Shown piece after piece: positions 45,905 through 57,896 of a stretch of DNA of 64,000 nt; position 1 is the first letter of the stretch, and each line of letters starts with the position of its first letter. The notes under the pieces were generated by a model, which saw nothing but the letters and a program-made list of their open reading frames with translations, had not been told where the DNA came from and made no database searches. A program made the position numbers and the translations under genes. Source of the stretch: Hyperoodon ampullatus (taxonomy: Eukaryota; Chordata; Mammalia; Artiodactyla; Ziphiidae). The stretch is from NCBI GenBank assembly GCA_949752795.1, contig OX457056.1, positions 174,120,428 through 174,184,427 of the forward strand. Direction: 5' to 3'.

Positions 45905-46845
45905 ATCTTTACAGTAACTTTTATGAAAATATTTACTTTGCTTAAGCCGATAAAGACTGCTATCAGATAGATAAAATATCTCTAGAGAAAGAAAATCAAA
46001 TTACATGCATTATAAACTTCAGACTTAGAGATGGCAAAATCAAATCTGGCTTGTCTACAAAAATTACAAATCATGGAGCTGAATTTTGAATTACCAAAGT
46101 TTGGACTTTACTGTCTCCTTAGAGTCCTGCTCTAAAAAAAGGATTTTGCAAAATATAACTTTTCATTCTCTGAATGCCAGACTCCATATTGATTGTATCC
46201 CACAAATCTTCCTAGATTATGATGCTTGCAGAGGAAATAATATTACATCGAGGGTAGGTGTCATTTTAGATGCAAAAGCAATGACTTTAACGTGGAAGAA
46301 GAATAAAGAAGTTTGCTTATCACAACTCTAATAACAAATGGTGATGGAAAAAAGTAGTTATTTTAGTGAGAACTTCCAACCATGGTCTAGGATATCAGAA
46401 AGGAAAGCTGAACTTGAGAATGAGTGCTATTAAAGGGTTACTGCTTCACCTCTCTTTTGTTTTTATTTTGTCTTAATAATTCCACATGATTGCCTATTCT
46501 CTGTCCTCTTAAAATCTTCCCTTGCCCATTGCATCATATGGGGTTTTCTTCCCTCAAGAGTGTCTGCAAAACAGAAAGTAGTCTTCATGGGTCTCCCTTC
46601 CTTTCTGTCTCTTTGTTTAAAGAATCTATCACTACAAGGAAAATAAAAATCAACATGGGGAATGTTACAAAGCTTCAAAATCTAACAAAGTTCTCACTAA
46701 AAGCAACCTCTATTCCCTAAGACCCGACTCTGCAATGACTGTACCTGAAACCCCACATAATCCCTTTATTTCCTTTGATTCCTGAGACAGGAAGTAACCA
46801 ACTTGATTCTTCTTTCACTTTTTATGAGGAGGGTCACTGATCATA
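45905..46845. other. No recognised gene; AT-rich
   Basis: About 940 bases. Frames at 46086-46331 and 46490-46720 have no recognised domain. No repeat family was assigned. Confidence 0.4.
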
Positions 46846-46849
46846 TTTG

Positions 46850-47245
46850 CTTGTCTGCCTTCAGATCTATGCCCCACCTTCTCCCTACTCTACTCTGAAT
46901 TGCATGAGTGGCAAACCCCCTGCCAACCATGTTTCTGGGTCCCCTTGCCACCTGCCTTCAGGTGGGAAGCAAAGAAGGAGACTGAAGGGCAGGAGGAAGA
47001 GAAAGAGAAAGCCAGTGCCTTTCCCCCCATCTCTGCTTCAGGCACCGTCTCCTCAGAGGATGCATCTCTCTCTGGTACAACCTCTGTGGCCCCAGATCCC
47101 ACTGAGCAGACCAGTGTGGTCCCTGGGTCCACTGGTGGCCTAGCTCCTCTCTCCATCCCTCCAACCCTCGGGTTGGTAGCAGCGTCCCACAGTGGCAATT
47201 TCTGAGGTTCCCTTGGCTTCTGGTTGAACTTCCTGATATTTTCAT
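46850..47245. other. GC-richer block open in several frames
   Basis: Frames of 95-102 codons are open on both strands at once (46847-47143 and 46900-47205 plus; 47198-46890 and 47245-46958 minus). One plus frame is Ser/Thr/Pro/Gly-rich, like a mucin stem. The block ends with accctcgggttggtagcagc, which resembles an old dispersed mammalian repeat. Openness in four frames points to base composition, not to a gene. Confidence 0.35.
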
Positions 47246-47920
47246 AAATGCATGTAATAGATTCCTTTTATTAAATTACCTAGCACAGCTTCTGCTGGCA
47301 GGCAGAATCCTCTCTTTGATAAAGGAAGATATGCTGGCGATTCTTTCTTCATGAAAGGTCTCAAAAAGGGTCACTGAACTCCATGATAGTAGCATTTTTC
47401 ATACCTCTGCTTCTGGTGCAAGAGCCATTGCAATCACTGGAAAAACTTTCAGAAAGTCAGTGAAGGCGTTACTTCCAAGAAGATCAGAGGACCCAAACTG
47501 GAGCTTCAAAATTCCCTCTGGGCAGTGCTGATATCAAAGGGCTGGTACTGCTTAGGCAAACTCTCCAAGAGCATCTTATTCTACAATAGGTACACTTTAA
47601 TTCTCTTAATTTCACACAAAATGATATGAAAAAGTAGTTCCAAGCTTCACCCCATCCCTAGAATGGGGGAGCACTGCCTCTCAATTCTTCCTATGTAGCA
47701 ATTCTGGAGAAGCCACCACATTTGGATGATGAGCCAAGGATCCACATCACTGCTTAGGGAGCTTTAGATTTATCTTTGTCCCAAAATGTTTGTTCTAGAG
47801 CTTCCCTACTGAAGTCAATAGCAATCTTATTCTATGTGTTCCTCAGTTCCAAATCCCCAGTGTCATCCATAACACTCTTTTTCTGTCATACCCAAGATCT
47901 AACCCATCAGCAAGCCCAAC
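47246..47920. other. No recognised feature
   Basis: About 670 bases; nothing supported. Confidence 0.4.
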
Positions 47921-47924
47921 TGAT

Positions 47925-48300
47925 AAGACTTCTCACCACCGCTTCTATCCCAGTATAGTCCAAGCCAGCATCATCTCCTGAGTGGACAACTGCAGTAACT
48001 CCAAAGTGATCTCTGCTTTTACTTCTACACTCCTGTAATCTCATCTCAACACAGCAGCTAAAGAGACCCTTCGAAAATACCAACTGCATTATATGATTTC
48101 CTCTACTTAAAACCCTCAGAGAGCACCACAGCATACTCAGAGCAAAGTCAAAGTCTTTATCAGAAGAACCAACATATCCTACCTAATGTGGCCTCCCTTC
48201 TCCCCTCTATTCTTATCCCCTACCACTCTCTCTCTTTCTAATTCCATTACAGCAGCACGGGCATCTTCACGGATCCTCAAATACGCAAGGAAGCTCCTCT
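47925..48300 (+). repeat. L2 LINE, C-terminal coding region relic
   Basis: The order caactgcagtaactccaaag, aacacagcagctaaagagac, gatttcctctacttaaaacc, and aatgtggcctcccttctccc is the L2 C-terminal coding region on the plus strand, without its 3' tail. Confidence 0.75.
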
Positions 48301-48994
48301 CTCTTGTAATCATCACGAGAACACTTCCTAAATCAATAGAAGAATGGAGATATAAAAGAATATGATTATTCATTAGAACATAGGAGTTAGACAAGGAGAA
48401 AATTTCCAGATGTCCTTGAGAGCTCTCTCTTCCCAGCCTTGGAAAAGCTCAAACACCTATAGAAAACGGTCACCATTGGGTCACTGAGTTTCAAGGCTTC
48501 TGTCCAAGCTTTGTCTCCTGCTCTCTGGTCAGAATCCTAGTGTTCCATCTAGATCTCTCTAAGTTTTACCTTTTACTCAGTTTTTACCACTCACCCCAGT
48601 GACTTGAGTATGACTTTCTGTCTGTCTGTCTCATTCCTGACTTCGCCCCTAGATGAGGTCTTTCATACCTCCCCCCTTTGGCTCCACAATTTGTGTCCTA
48701 AGAGCAGATCACACTCCCACCTCCATGCCCAATTCCTGCCCTGCAAATAACAGATTTTAAATAACCTAGGCCCCCACTTTCTGAACAGAGATAAAGAATG
48801 AGGACCATGCCACTAAAGAATGAGGACAATGCCACTGAACAGCTAAAATAAAAATAAGAAAGAAAAATATCGGTATAGACCTATATTGGGAGTCATTTTA
48901 GGACGGTAGTTTTAGAATATCTAATCACCTAGCTTGAGTTAAACCCCACGGAAACACAGAATTATATGCCCCTAACCCATGTTTTATGAGCCTT
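48301..48994. other. Single-copy-looking DNA with a 22-base tandem duplication
   Basis: No gene was recognised. At 48793-48836 the unit aaagaatgaggac(c/a)atgccact is repeated twice in tandem with one mismatch, a simple slippage duplication. Confidence 0.55.
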
Positions 48995-49131
48995 AAAAAT
49001 CATTCCCGGGAATTCCCTGGCAGTCCAGTGGTTAGGACTCCAAGCTTCCACTGCAAGGGGCAAGAGTTTGATCCATGGTTGGGGAACTAAGATCCCACAA
49101 GGTGTGGCCAAATAGAAAAAAAATCATTCCC
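48995..49131 (+). mobile_element. tRNA-Glu SINE of Bov-tA/CHR-like type
   Basis: Copy at 49008-49118, about 110 bases, reading aattccctggcagtccagtg, gttaggactccaagcttcca, ctaagatcccacaaggtgtg. The duplication aaaaatcattccc is perfect (48995-49007 and 49119-49131). It belongs to a different SINE subfamily from the other copies. Confidence 0.88.
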
Positions 49132-51690
49132 TGAAGTCACTGGGATGGGGTAACATTTGAAGACTCTAGGTCAAAGGAGAAACCTGGAAAATAATAACGG
49201 CACAGAAGTATCATTACCTGTAAGACACAGGAACTTAACAGAAACGTAGACAACATGAAGGAAAATGAAAAATATGCATCTCTGTGAAATCTGGATTCAT
49301 AGGAAAGAGGCACACAAAAGACCAGAAGAAGTTCTTTTCACATCCTCCTGCCTTAGACTATTAGCAAGGAAGCCAAAACATGAATAACCAGGATTCTCAC
49401 TCTCGCTCTTTCTCAGACAGAAGCTGCAGTAGTCTTTGTTGAATTGGGGAAACAGTATAAAGTATGGGCACCGCCCGCCACCCCTCAGCTTATCTGAGGA
49501 GGAAGTATTCCTGAACAAATAGGCATAAATGATGTGGGACATTTAACCAAATCTCAGAAGAGAAAGCTGAACTGGGTTCAGTCACGAAGATGGCACACAG
49601 ATCCAACTGTATTCCCCACTCTCTCCAAATGCTTCAGATTCAGGTAAATAAAGGACAGTGCATTGTATCTCAGAGGAGGGGACTGACAGCGTCAGATAAG
49701 GAAAACTGGAGTCAAGGAGATCTCACTCCACTATTTATCAGAACAAATAGAAGCCTGGATAGACCCTCCATGTTTAGCATCACTAGGTATAGGAAGAAAG
49801 AAAGGAAAGAAGAAAGGAAGGAAAATGGAGAGAAAAGAAAAGAAGAAATGAAATGGAGGGAAAAGAAATGATGGAGGGAGAGACTGAGGATACAAAGATT
49901 TAGGAGACCTTTTTATGCTGTGGATCCTTTGGAAGACTATAGACCCATTCTTAGAATATTTCTCAATGCATAAAATGGCATACCTAAGATTGTAAAAGAA
50001 CCTAATTATATTGTAAATAGTTATTCAATATTAAAGCAACAAATTTGTGATACAAAACATATGCCTCTGTTATTCCATTAAATAACAATATACAGTGGTA
50101 GGTATGACAGTTTCAAAGTAGTGAGGAACATAACATTTCAAGACATCAGCAATGACTTTAATGTAATATGAAAGTATCTGTGCTTTCTATTGATGACAAG
50201 GGCACAGTACTGCTAATATTACTGAAGGATGTTGCCTAAATTCATAATGAGAGACCTGTTAAACTGTAGTTAGAGATTAATGAAATTTAAGATGCAATTT
50301 TTTCCTTTCCAAGTCCAACCTCAGCATTCTATTTAAGAATCCTTTGGGAATCCGTGGACCCCCATGAAAAATGTATATAAACCAAGGAACAAAAGAAAAT
50401 TTTCTAGGAATACCTCACACTGAAGCTGACTGGATAGGATGCCTATGGAAACTTTTGCTCAAAGAGTTTCCTTTATACTACTCCCCCCCATAAAAAGCGC
50501 ATCTTCAAAAACTCCCCTCTTCATAAAAAGAAGGAAAATATGGCTTTGCTCCTTGAAGAACTCAGCTCAGTTACTTTTAGGATTGCTACTCCAAGGCTAA
50601 GTCATGGATGCCACTACACAGCATGTTTCATTGTTGTTTTGAGTGGTCTGGGGTTTGGTCTGGATTTCCTTTGTTTGCTATGATTTATAGAAATGGGAAC
50701 AGCATACCTACCCCCACAAGGGGGGCTGTTGCCCCTGACACATCTTAAATGAATTCTCAACAAAGGCCAGTTTCCTTCCCTTTGCCTTCCTTGAACACCA
50801 GTGTGGTCTTTGGACCAGCCAAGTTTCTAACAAAATATATGTCCCTAGTCACAGGGGATGAAAATTTGAGAACTGGCTGAAGCAGATCCATCTCTTTGAC
50901 TTAAAAAAAAAAAAAAAGTAAGGCACAAGGTTTTGGAAATCTCAGATAGCACTGGGCATTTAATTCCTACATGCTGACATTTTACCTTTTCGGAGAAGGA
51001 AATTTTTATAGGGTTCATCTTTTCCTGAACAGAAAATTATGTTTGGATTTTTAATATGAATTACTTACATCCAAAGAGATCTTTAAAAATGCTGACCAGA
51101 GATTGTAGGAACACAAATTCTAAGGCTGAACTGGTTCCAGCATTCATTAAAGTAATGGTGAAAGAAGATGGGCTGAAAGGACTACTTTCTTCTATCTGGA
51201 ATTGTGTACAAACCTTTTAAAGTCAGGAATCGTTGGGGGGAAACTTGGCAAGATAATTTCAATTTGGCAAGAAAATTTCCTTCAGACAGAAGACAGTACC
51301 CCAGAATATATTAATGAATTTATAAAAGTAGTTACATCATTGTGGTTTGGGGAATGATTTTAAAGCTTAGCAAAATGTACAATTAATTTTTGATTTTTTT
51401 TTGTTTCAGGTTCCTCTTCAAATTCCTACTCTGCTACTTTTTTTAAAAATCTGTATTTCCTTTAGTTGGAAGCTTATTGTTCCTCTTTCCAAATATTTGT
51501 TCTGTGCTTGTTCAAATTGAAATGAATTCTTCTGAATATTTATCAAGCCCCTATTATGTGTCAGAAACTTCTAGGAACTTGGAATACAAGGTAGAATAGG
51601 AAATGGTCTTTCCCACTAATGGATTTAATAAAGCAGATGGCCCACATCAAAATGAACTGCAATAGATCCATGGATGTATGGAAGAGTTAC
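49132..51690. other. Single-copy-looking DNA with a purine-rich tract
   Basis: About 2.5 kb without an assigned gene or repeat family. Positions 49793-49885 are an almost pure (ga/aag/gga)n purine tract. The 93-codon frame at 49590-49871 runs into this tract and is not credible as a gene. A T-rich splice-like tttttgtttcag occurs near 51408. Confidence 0.45.
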
Positions 51691-51699
51691 CCACCCTCT

Positions 51700-52410
51700 C
51701 ATGTTCATTTATCCATTATGTGTAATAACCAAGATATAGAAACAACCTAAGTGTGTCAACGGATAAATGGATAAAGAAGAAGTTAGACAATATATACATA
51801 CGTACATATAATATATATTTTATTTATATATATATTATATATGTACATTATGTATAAATATATATATATTTAAAAATACATATGTATGTATATATATAAA
51901 AAATTCAGCCATGAGAAAGAAGGAAATCTTGCCATTTAGGACATGGATGGAACTTGAGGGTATTCTGATAAATGAGATAAACAGAGAAAGACAAGCACTG
52001 TATCACTTAAATGGGGCATCGAGAAAAGCCAAACCCATATAACTAGCGAGTAGAATCATAGAATCGTGCTTACCAGGGGCTGGAAGGAGGGGAAATGGGG
52101 AGAGGTTGTTTAAAGGCACAAACTTGCAACTACTAAATAAATAAGTCCTGGAGAGCTCACACACGGCATAGTGATTATAGTCAACAATACTGTGTTATAA
52201 ACGTCAAAGCTGCTAAGAAACTAGATCTTAATAGTTCTCACCACTAAAAAGAGATGATAATTATGTGACGCGACAGAGGTATTAGCTAATGCTACAGTGG
52301 GAATCATACTGCGATATAAAAATGTATCAAATCAACATGGTGTGCCCCTTCAACTTACACAATGTAATCTGTCAATTACATCACAATAATTAAAAGTTAC
52401 TTACATATTA
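51700..52410 (+). repeat. Old L1M 3' end with AT-rich expansion
   Basis: It includes the ORF2 3' end (aatggataaagaagaagtta; aattcagccatgagaaagaa; atggatggaacttgagggta) and a 3' UTR (ggggctggaaggaggggaaa; tagtcaacaatactgtgtta). An (at)n expansion fills 51790-51900 where a short tata stretch is usual. Confidence 0.75.
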
Positions 52411-52439
52411 ACAAAAATGTTTAGCTAAAATAAAGACAG

Positions 52440-52860
52440 ATCCATGGCTTGATGACTGGAGAAAGTATGGTATACACGTACAATGGAACATCGTTCAGCC
52501 TCAGAATGAAGAGGACCCTGTCACTTGTCACAACATGGATGAATCTTGAGGATATTACGCTAAGTGAAATAAGGCAGTCGCAAAGTGACAAATACTCAAA
52601 CACTGCAGGATTCCACTTATATATGTATCCAAAGTAGTTAAACTTGTAGAAACAGAAAATAAAATGGAGGTTGCCAGGGGCAGGGGGAAGGGGAAAGTGG
52701 GTAGTTATTATTTGATGGGTGTGGCGTTGCAATCATGAAGGATGAGGCGGGTCTGTGGCATGACAGTGTGCCTGTGGTTGACAATATTGCACTGTACACT
52801 TGGAAACAGTTGGGAGGGCGATTTTATGTGATGTGGGGATTTTGCTACAATAAAAGATAA
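52440..52860 (+). repeat. Second old L1M 3' end
   Basis: The order acaatggaacatcgttcagc, tgtcacaacatggatgaatc, gaggttgccaggggcagggg, gcactgtacacttggaaaca, ctacaataaaa is a separate L1M 3' end directly downstream of the first. Its subfamily differs in the 3' UTR. Confidence 0.75.
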
Positions 52861-52884
52861 GAAGTAATTACAACAGAACAGGGT

Positions 52885-53135
52885 AGTGCTGTTAGAGAAT
52901 ACTGAACATAAAGGCTGGAGCATCAGGCCAATGGAAGGAGCACGAGGCTCTACCTGGGAGGTCAGGGAGGGCTTCCTAGAGGAGGTGATACCTGGGATGA
53001 AACGTGAGTGATTAGTAGAAGGTTACCAGGCATGAAGATGGGAGGGGAAAGGGCCCAGGCAAAGTCAAAGAGGCATGACGCAGTGAGGGCCTTGGAGACC
53101 TTATAAGGAGTTCCAGAGGGCTGGCACAGAGCTGG
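52885..53135 (-). repeat. L2 LINE (antisense)
   Basis: The order caggagggcttcctagagga-like segment, ggtgatacctgggatgaaac and agcccaggcaaagtc-like segment is the antisense L2 3' region. It is better preserved than most L2 pieces here. Confidence 0.75.
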
Positions 53136-53254
53136 TGTCAGGTGCTGCTGAAGAGGGATCTGCTGAGTTGGAGAGGAAGCAGATGTGGAAACAGGTGCAC
53201 CAAGCTGAGATATTCTCATTGTAAACATCACGCACGAGATAGCTCAAACCTCGG

Positions 53255-53633
53255 GATCTTAGCTTGAGCTGTCAAAACAAAATACCACAGAATAGGTGGC
53301 CTAAACAACAGACATTTATTTCTTATAGTTTTGGAGGCTGGGAAGTCTAAGATCAAGGTGTCAGCAGATTCGGTTCTTGGTGGGGGCCCTCCTCCTGGCT
53401 TGCAGTTGGCCAGCTTCTCACTGTGTCCCCACATGGCAGAGAGAGACAGAGCTTTACCAGCACTTCCTCTTCTTATAAAGACACTAGTTCCATCACAGGG
53501 GCCCCAACATCACAACCTCATCTAAACCAAACTACCTACCAAAGACCCCACCTCCAAATACATCACCTTGAGGGTTAAGGCTTCAACATATAAGATGGGG
53601 GGTGGAGGGGACACAAACATTCAGTCTGTAATA
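53255..53633 (-). mobile_element. MLT1-like solo LTR (antisense)
   Basis: The opening gatcttagcttgagctgtca, then acaaaataccacagaatagg, aagtctaagatcaaggtgtc, cttcttataaagacactag and ttgagggttaaggcttcaac is antisense MaLR LTR. Confidence 0.82.
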
Positions 53634-53774
53634 CTTGGCTTCATGGACAGCAGGGAGCTGATGCAATAAATCTATATGAAAGACCGCTAGCCACAAATTT
53701 CAGAACAGAATCAGAGCATTACTCCCAGATCAGTGCAACAAAGAATGCAGTACTGAAAGGATGCCCTGAGATGC

Positions 53775-54035
53775 TAGTGTTGCCTGATGGTTAAGAACTT
53801 GTGCTCTAGGTTCTGAGTGAGGTGGATTCAAACCCAGGCTCTCCTGGCTCTGAGCAGCTGTGTGACCTTAATGCTTCTGACACTCAAGTTCCTCATCTGT
53901 GAGATGAGGATGATGATAATAATACCTACCTACCTACCTCATAAGTAATCTCAGAGAACCTAAATAAGCAATGCTCGGCATAGTGCCTAGCAGAAAATAA
54001 ACACTCAATAAACATTATTGTGATTGTTTTTATTA
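53775..54035 (+). repeat. MIR SINE, nearly complete
   Basis: It shows tgatggttaagaacttgtgc, ggattcaaacccaggctctc, gcagctgtgtgaccttaatg, ttcctcatctgtgagatgag, then a (tacc)4 expansion at 53923-53938, and gcatagtgcctagcagaaaa with cactcaataaacattattg. One of the best MIR copies here. Confidence 0.85.
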
Positions 54036-54174
54036 TTATCTGTCCCAGAAATTACAAGTCACTCAAGGAAAAGCAGAATTAAAGACTATGTCACAAGCTG
54101 ACATTGCAAGTATGATACCTGGTATCAATCATGTTTTGGAAGCTATGAATAAAGTAAACCTAGACATGGCATTT

Positions 54175-54176
<2 letters not shown>

Positions 54177-54208
<32 letters not shown>
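54177..54208. repeat. (CA)n microsatellite, about 16 units
   Basis: An uninterrupted (ac)n of about 32 bases, then cccaaaac. Confidence 0.92.
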
Positions 54209-54209
54209 C

Positions 54210-54652
54210 AAAACAAACTTCTGAGTAGCAAAATGAAGTAAATCCACCCCAGCGCGAACTGCCTTAATAAAGTACTTATTTGCACAAATGTTCACACATT
54301 TATGTTAACATTTTATTGTATATCTTCTTTGGTATTTCTGTTAAGACAAAACAAAAATAATAAGTCTTATCATTGTTTATATCTTTTGAATATTTAATAG
54401 CTTCAGTTCATCCAGTTCACTTTTGAGTTTTAATTGGAACAAGTTTATTTTCCCCTCCTTACATAAAACATGTCCAAGAAATGCATTATCCAAAGTAATT
54501 TCATTACTGGAAGAATCTTCATAAAAATGCTTCTGAAGTCCCATGGTTTTATAGAATCTGCACTTTGTTCAACAGTTTTCAGGACTAAAGCATCTCCAAT
54601 TTCAGCGTCGGAAACACTTTAAAACCCTTTCCCCCCTGTGCTTCTTCTTACA
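54210..54652. other. Upstream flank of candidate terminal exon
   Basis: AT-rich with no repeat recognised. A strong pyrimidine tract ending cttcttcttacag lies at 54628-54653. Confidence 0.4.
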
Positions 54653-54653
54653 G

Positions 54654-55030
54654 ATGAGTTATGCTTCTCCGTGGGTGAGAGGTCTGTTGAAACTCCCAAC
54701 CCAATTTCAGATCCAGACAAGTTGGACCCACTGAATGCAAATACACGGAGAAGCTGCTCTCAACAGGGGTTTCTTGAGGAAAGCTGCATCTCTCCCCCAC
54801 TTCCTACTATCCACTTTATTCTAGGCTATGAGATACCAGAGGTGAAAGAAGCCTTATCCACCCCTTGATCAAAGAGTGGAAAAATTAGGGTGCAGCCAGA
54901 GGAACTGACTGCCAACAGTATGCAGCCTCTGGAATGGCCAGGACAAGCCCCAGAGACCTGCTCCCTCTACTTATAACCCTGTATCCCCGACACCTTTTCC
55001 CCATCAATAAAGCAAAAACATCTATTTATA
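54654..55030 (+). other. Candidate 3'-terminal exon, unidentified
   Basis: A splice-acceptor-like ccccctgtgcttcttcttacag ends at 54653. After it one frame stays open for about 71 codons to tga at 54866-54868 (DELCFSVGERSVETPNPISD at the start; GYEIPEVKEALSTP at the end). About 140 bases later there is a canonical AATAAA at 55006-55011, followed by a T/G-containing stretch. Acceptor, frame and polyadenylation signal together are what a terminal exon would show, but I recognise no protein family and see no upstream exon. It could also be a lncRNA exon, or chance. Confidence 0.3.
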
Positions 55031-55385
55031 TGTCCCTTCACATTGCTACCTTATAGACAAACACCAAAAGGTGGGGCTGTTCCTTCCAAGATCAAAAGGA
55101 CAGCCTCACACTGAGCTGAGAATAAACTTTGGTGGTAGACGGGGTATCTCTGACCTGCCGTGGGTGGCCAGCACTAGGGAACAGGACTCAGGGGTGGTTG
55201 ACAGCCCAGGCTCCACAGCATGTTACCCAACTTCAAGTTCTTAACTTCTGACCTAGTCCCTTCATTCTTAAAAAGAAGAGAGTGATCCTAGTTTTGTGAT
55301 AGAAATGATGTAGCATTTTAATACAAGGTTGTCTGTAAAAAACTTTTCACACAGGCTGACACAAGTGTTATCAACCATACCCAAT
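55031..55385. other. No recognised feature
   Basis: About 350 bases; nothing supported. Confidence 0.4.
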
Positions 55386-55387
55386 GA

Positions 55388-55575
55388 ATGGCTCCTGGTA
55401 GCAGGACTTTTCATAATAGTTGTTGTACTAGTGGTAGTGGTTATAGCAGTTGTAACAGTAGTAGTGGAGACAGCAGCAGTAGTTTTAGTGGCAGCAGAAT
55501 ATTAATAGCAGTAATAGTAGCAGAAGCAGTGGCAACAATCATAGCTGGTGTAACAGGATCGTCACTATCAGTGGT
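55388..55575. repeat. Degenerate (AGT/AGC/GTA)n triplet tract
   Basis: The trinucleotide-periodic tract includes gtagtggttatagcagttgt, acagtagtagtggagacagc and agcagtagttttagtggcag. In one plus frame it encodes a Ser/Gly-rich run. It looks like a decayed triplet microsatellite rather than a coding exon. Confidence 0.65.
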
Positions 55576-55589
55576 GATGGCGTTATTAA

Positions 55590-55745
55590 CATAATGATTC
55601 AGAACAATGGCTTTGGTACCAGAGTCCCTGGATTTGATACCTACTTCTGCCACTTACTGACTATGACATTTTTGGCAAATTATTTCATTTCCCTAGAGTT
55701 TAGTGTCTTCATCTACAAAACAGTAATACAAGTGTAGCATTTTTT
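55590..55745 (+). repeat. MIR SINE
   Basis: The order ggctttggtaccagagtccc, tggatttgatacctacttct, gccacttactgactatgaca is the plus-strand MIR head and core. Confidence 0.75.
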
Positions 55746-55749
55746 AAAT

Positions 55750-57700
55750 GGCAACAAATTATTTGACACTCCTCTTATTGACAGGTGGAGTCTATGTTTC
55801 CTCCCTGCAAGTCTGGGTGGGCTGATGACTGCTTATACCAATAGATTTTGGTGGAAGTGACATCATGTATCTTCCCAGACTAGGTCATAAAAGGCTATGC
55901 AGTTTCCACCTTCTTCCCTGGGTCACTGACTTGCCATGTAAGAAATTCAACCTCCCCTGGACCTTGATGATGGAGAGGCTCTGTATAAACACCCTGAATG
56001 ACAGTGCTAGCTATGCCCAGCCTTCAAGCCAACTATCCACCCCTGCCAAGAACCCAAATGTGTTGGTCACCTAGTCTATGACAAAGGAGGCAAGAATATA
56101 TTGTACAATGGAGAAAAGACAGTCTCTTCAGTTAGTGGTGCTGGGAAAATGGGACAGCTACATGTAAAAGAATGAAATTAGAACACTCCCTAACACCATA
56201 CACAAAAATAAACTCAAAATGGATTAAAGACCTAAATGTAAGGCCAGACACTATAAAACTCTTAGAGGAAAACATAGGCAGAACACCCTTTGACATAAAT
56301 CGCAGCAAGATCTTTTTTGACCCGCTTCCTAGAGTAATAAAAGTAAAAACAAATGGGATCTAATTAAACTTAAAACTTTTTCACAGCAAAGGAAACCATA
56401 AAAAAAAAAGACAACCCTCAGAATGGGGGGAAATATTTGCAAATGAAGCAACTGACAAGGAATTAATCTCCAAAATATACAAACAGCTCATGCAGCTCAA
56501 TATCAAAAAAAAAAAACAAATCACCCAATCACATTTCTCCAAAGAAGACATACAGATGGCCAACAAACATGAAAAGATGCTCAACATCACTAATTATTAG
56601 AGAAACACAAATCAAAACTACAATGAAGTTATCACCTCACACCAGTCAGAATGGCCATCATCAAAAAATCTACAAACAATAAATACTTGAGAGGGTGTAG
56701 AGAAAAGGGAACCCTCCTACACCATTGGTGGGAATATAAGTTGGTACAGCCACTATGGAGAACAGTATGGAGGTTCCTTAAAAAATCAAAAATAGAGCTA
56801 CCATACGATCCAGCGATCCCTCTCCTGGGCATGTATCTGGAGGAAATCATAATTCGAAAAGATACATACATGCACTCCAATGTTCACTGCAGCACTATTT
56901 ACAATAGCCAGAACATGGAAGCAACCTAAATGTCCATCAACAGAGGAATGGATAAAGAAGATGTGGTATATATATATACAATGGAATATTACTCAGCCGT
57001 TAAAAAGAATGAAATAATGCCATCTGCAGCAATATGGATGGACCTAGAGATTGTCATACTGAAGTCAGACAGAGAAAGAAAAATATCATATGATATTGCT
57101 TATATGTAGAATCTAAAAAAAATGATACAAATGAACTTATTTACAAAACAGAAATCAAGTCACAGATGCAGAAAACAAACTTATGATTACCAGGGGGGAA
57201 GGGCGGGGGTATAAATTGGGAGATTGGGATTGACATATACACACTATTATATATAAAATAGATAACTAATAAGGACATACTGGATAGCACAGGAAACTCT
57301 ACGCAGTACTCTGTAATGACCTAGATGGGAAAAGAATCTAAAAAAGAGTGGGTATATGTATATCTGATTCACTTTGCTGTACAGCAGAAACTACACAACA
57401 TCGTAAATCAACTATACTCCAATAAATTTTTTTAAGTCATATGCAAATAGAGTAAAGAAAAAAAAGCCAAATGTGTGAGTGAAGGAACCATCTTGGAAAT
57501 GAATCCCCCAGCGTCAGCTCTTTCAGCCCCTAGATATTTGAGTCTTCTTAGCTGATGCTCCAGACACTACAGATAGGGAAACATCATGCTCACTATGCCC
57601 TGTTTGAATTCCTGACCCCCAGAATCTGTGAACGTAAGAAACTGGCTATTATTTTACACTACCAAGTTTTGGGAAGGTTTGTTAGGTAGCATTAATGCGA
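55750..57700 (+). mobile_element. Old LTR-like element, split by LINE-1 C
   Basis: The left part is 55750-56063: gacaggtggagtctatgttt, taccaatagattttggtgga, agtgacatcatgtatcttcc. The right part is 57467-57700: gacccccagaatctgtgaac, ttacactaccaagttttggg, gtttgttaggtagcattaat. Together they form the same LTR-type repeat I see antisense at 37640-38085. LINE-1 C inserted into it. Confidence 0.65.
56054..57476 (+). mobile_element. LINE-1 copy C, 5'-truncated
   Basis: The insert 56064-57466 has a 10-base duplication ccaaatgtgt (56054-56063 and 57467-57476). It carries only the C-terminal end of ORF2: the segment equivalent to copy A 9700 onward, with [20 protein letters not shown] in place of the Cys motif (three of the metal-ligand Cys lost), then 3' UTR to an A-rich end. 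It cannot encode a functional protein. Confidence 0.93.
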
Positions 57701-57896
57701 GGGACAAAAAGCACACACTATTATTAGGTGGATTAAATTTGTTAAAATTGGTAAAACACTTAGAATATTGCCTGGAACATTGTAATCATTCAATAATATT
57801 AAAATTATAGTAATACTGATACTTCTTTTTGCCTTGTCTCTCCTTTTTTGCCTTTCTGCCTTGCCCTAGGCCTCATGATTCCTTCCCTCCGACTTC

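Noticed and set aside
51785..51900. A long AT-rich palindromic-looking tract as a possible origin or matrix attachment site.
   Set aside because: It is better explained as an (at)n expansion inside an old L1M 3' end.
55388..55594. A Ser/Gly-rich 68-codon frame.
   Set aside because: It is a degenerate triplet microsatellite.
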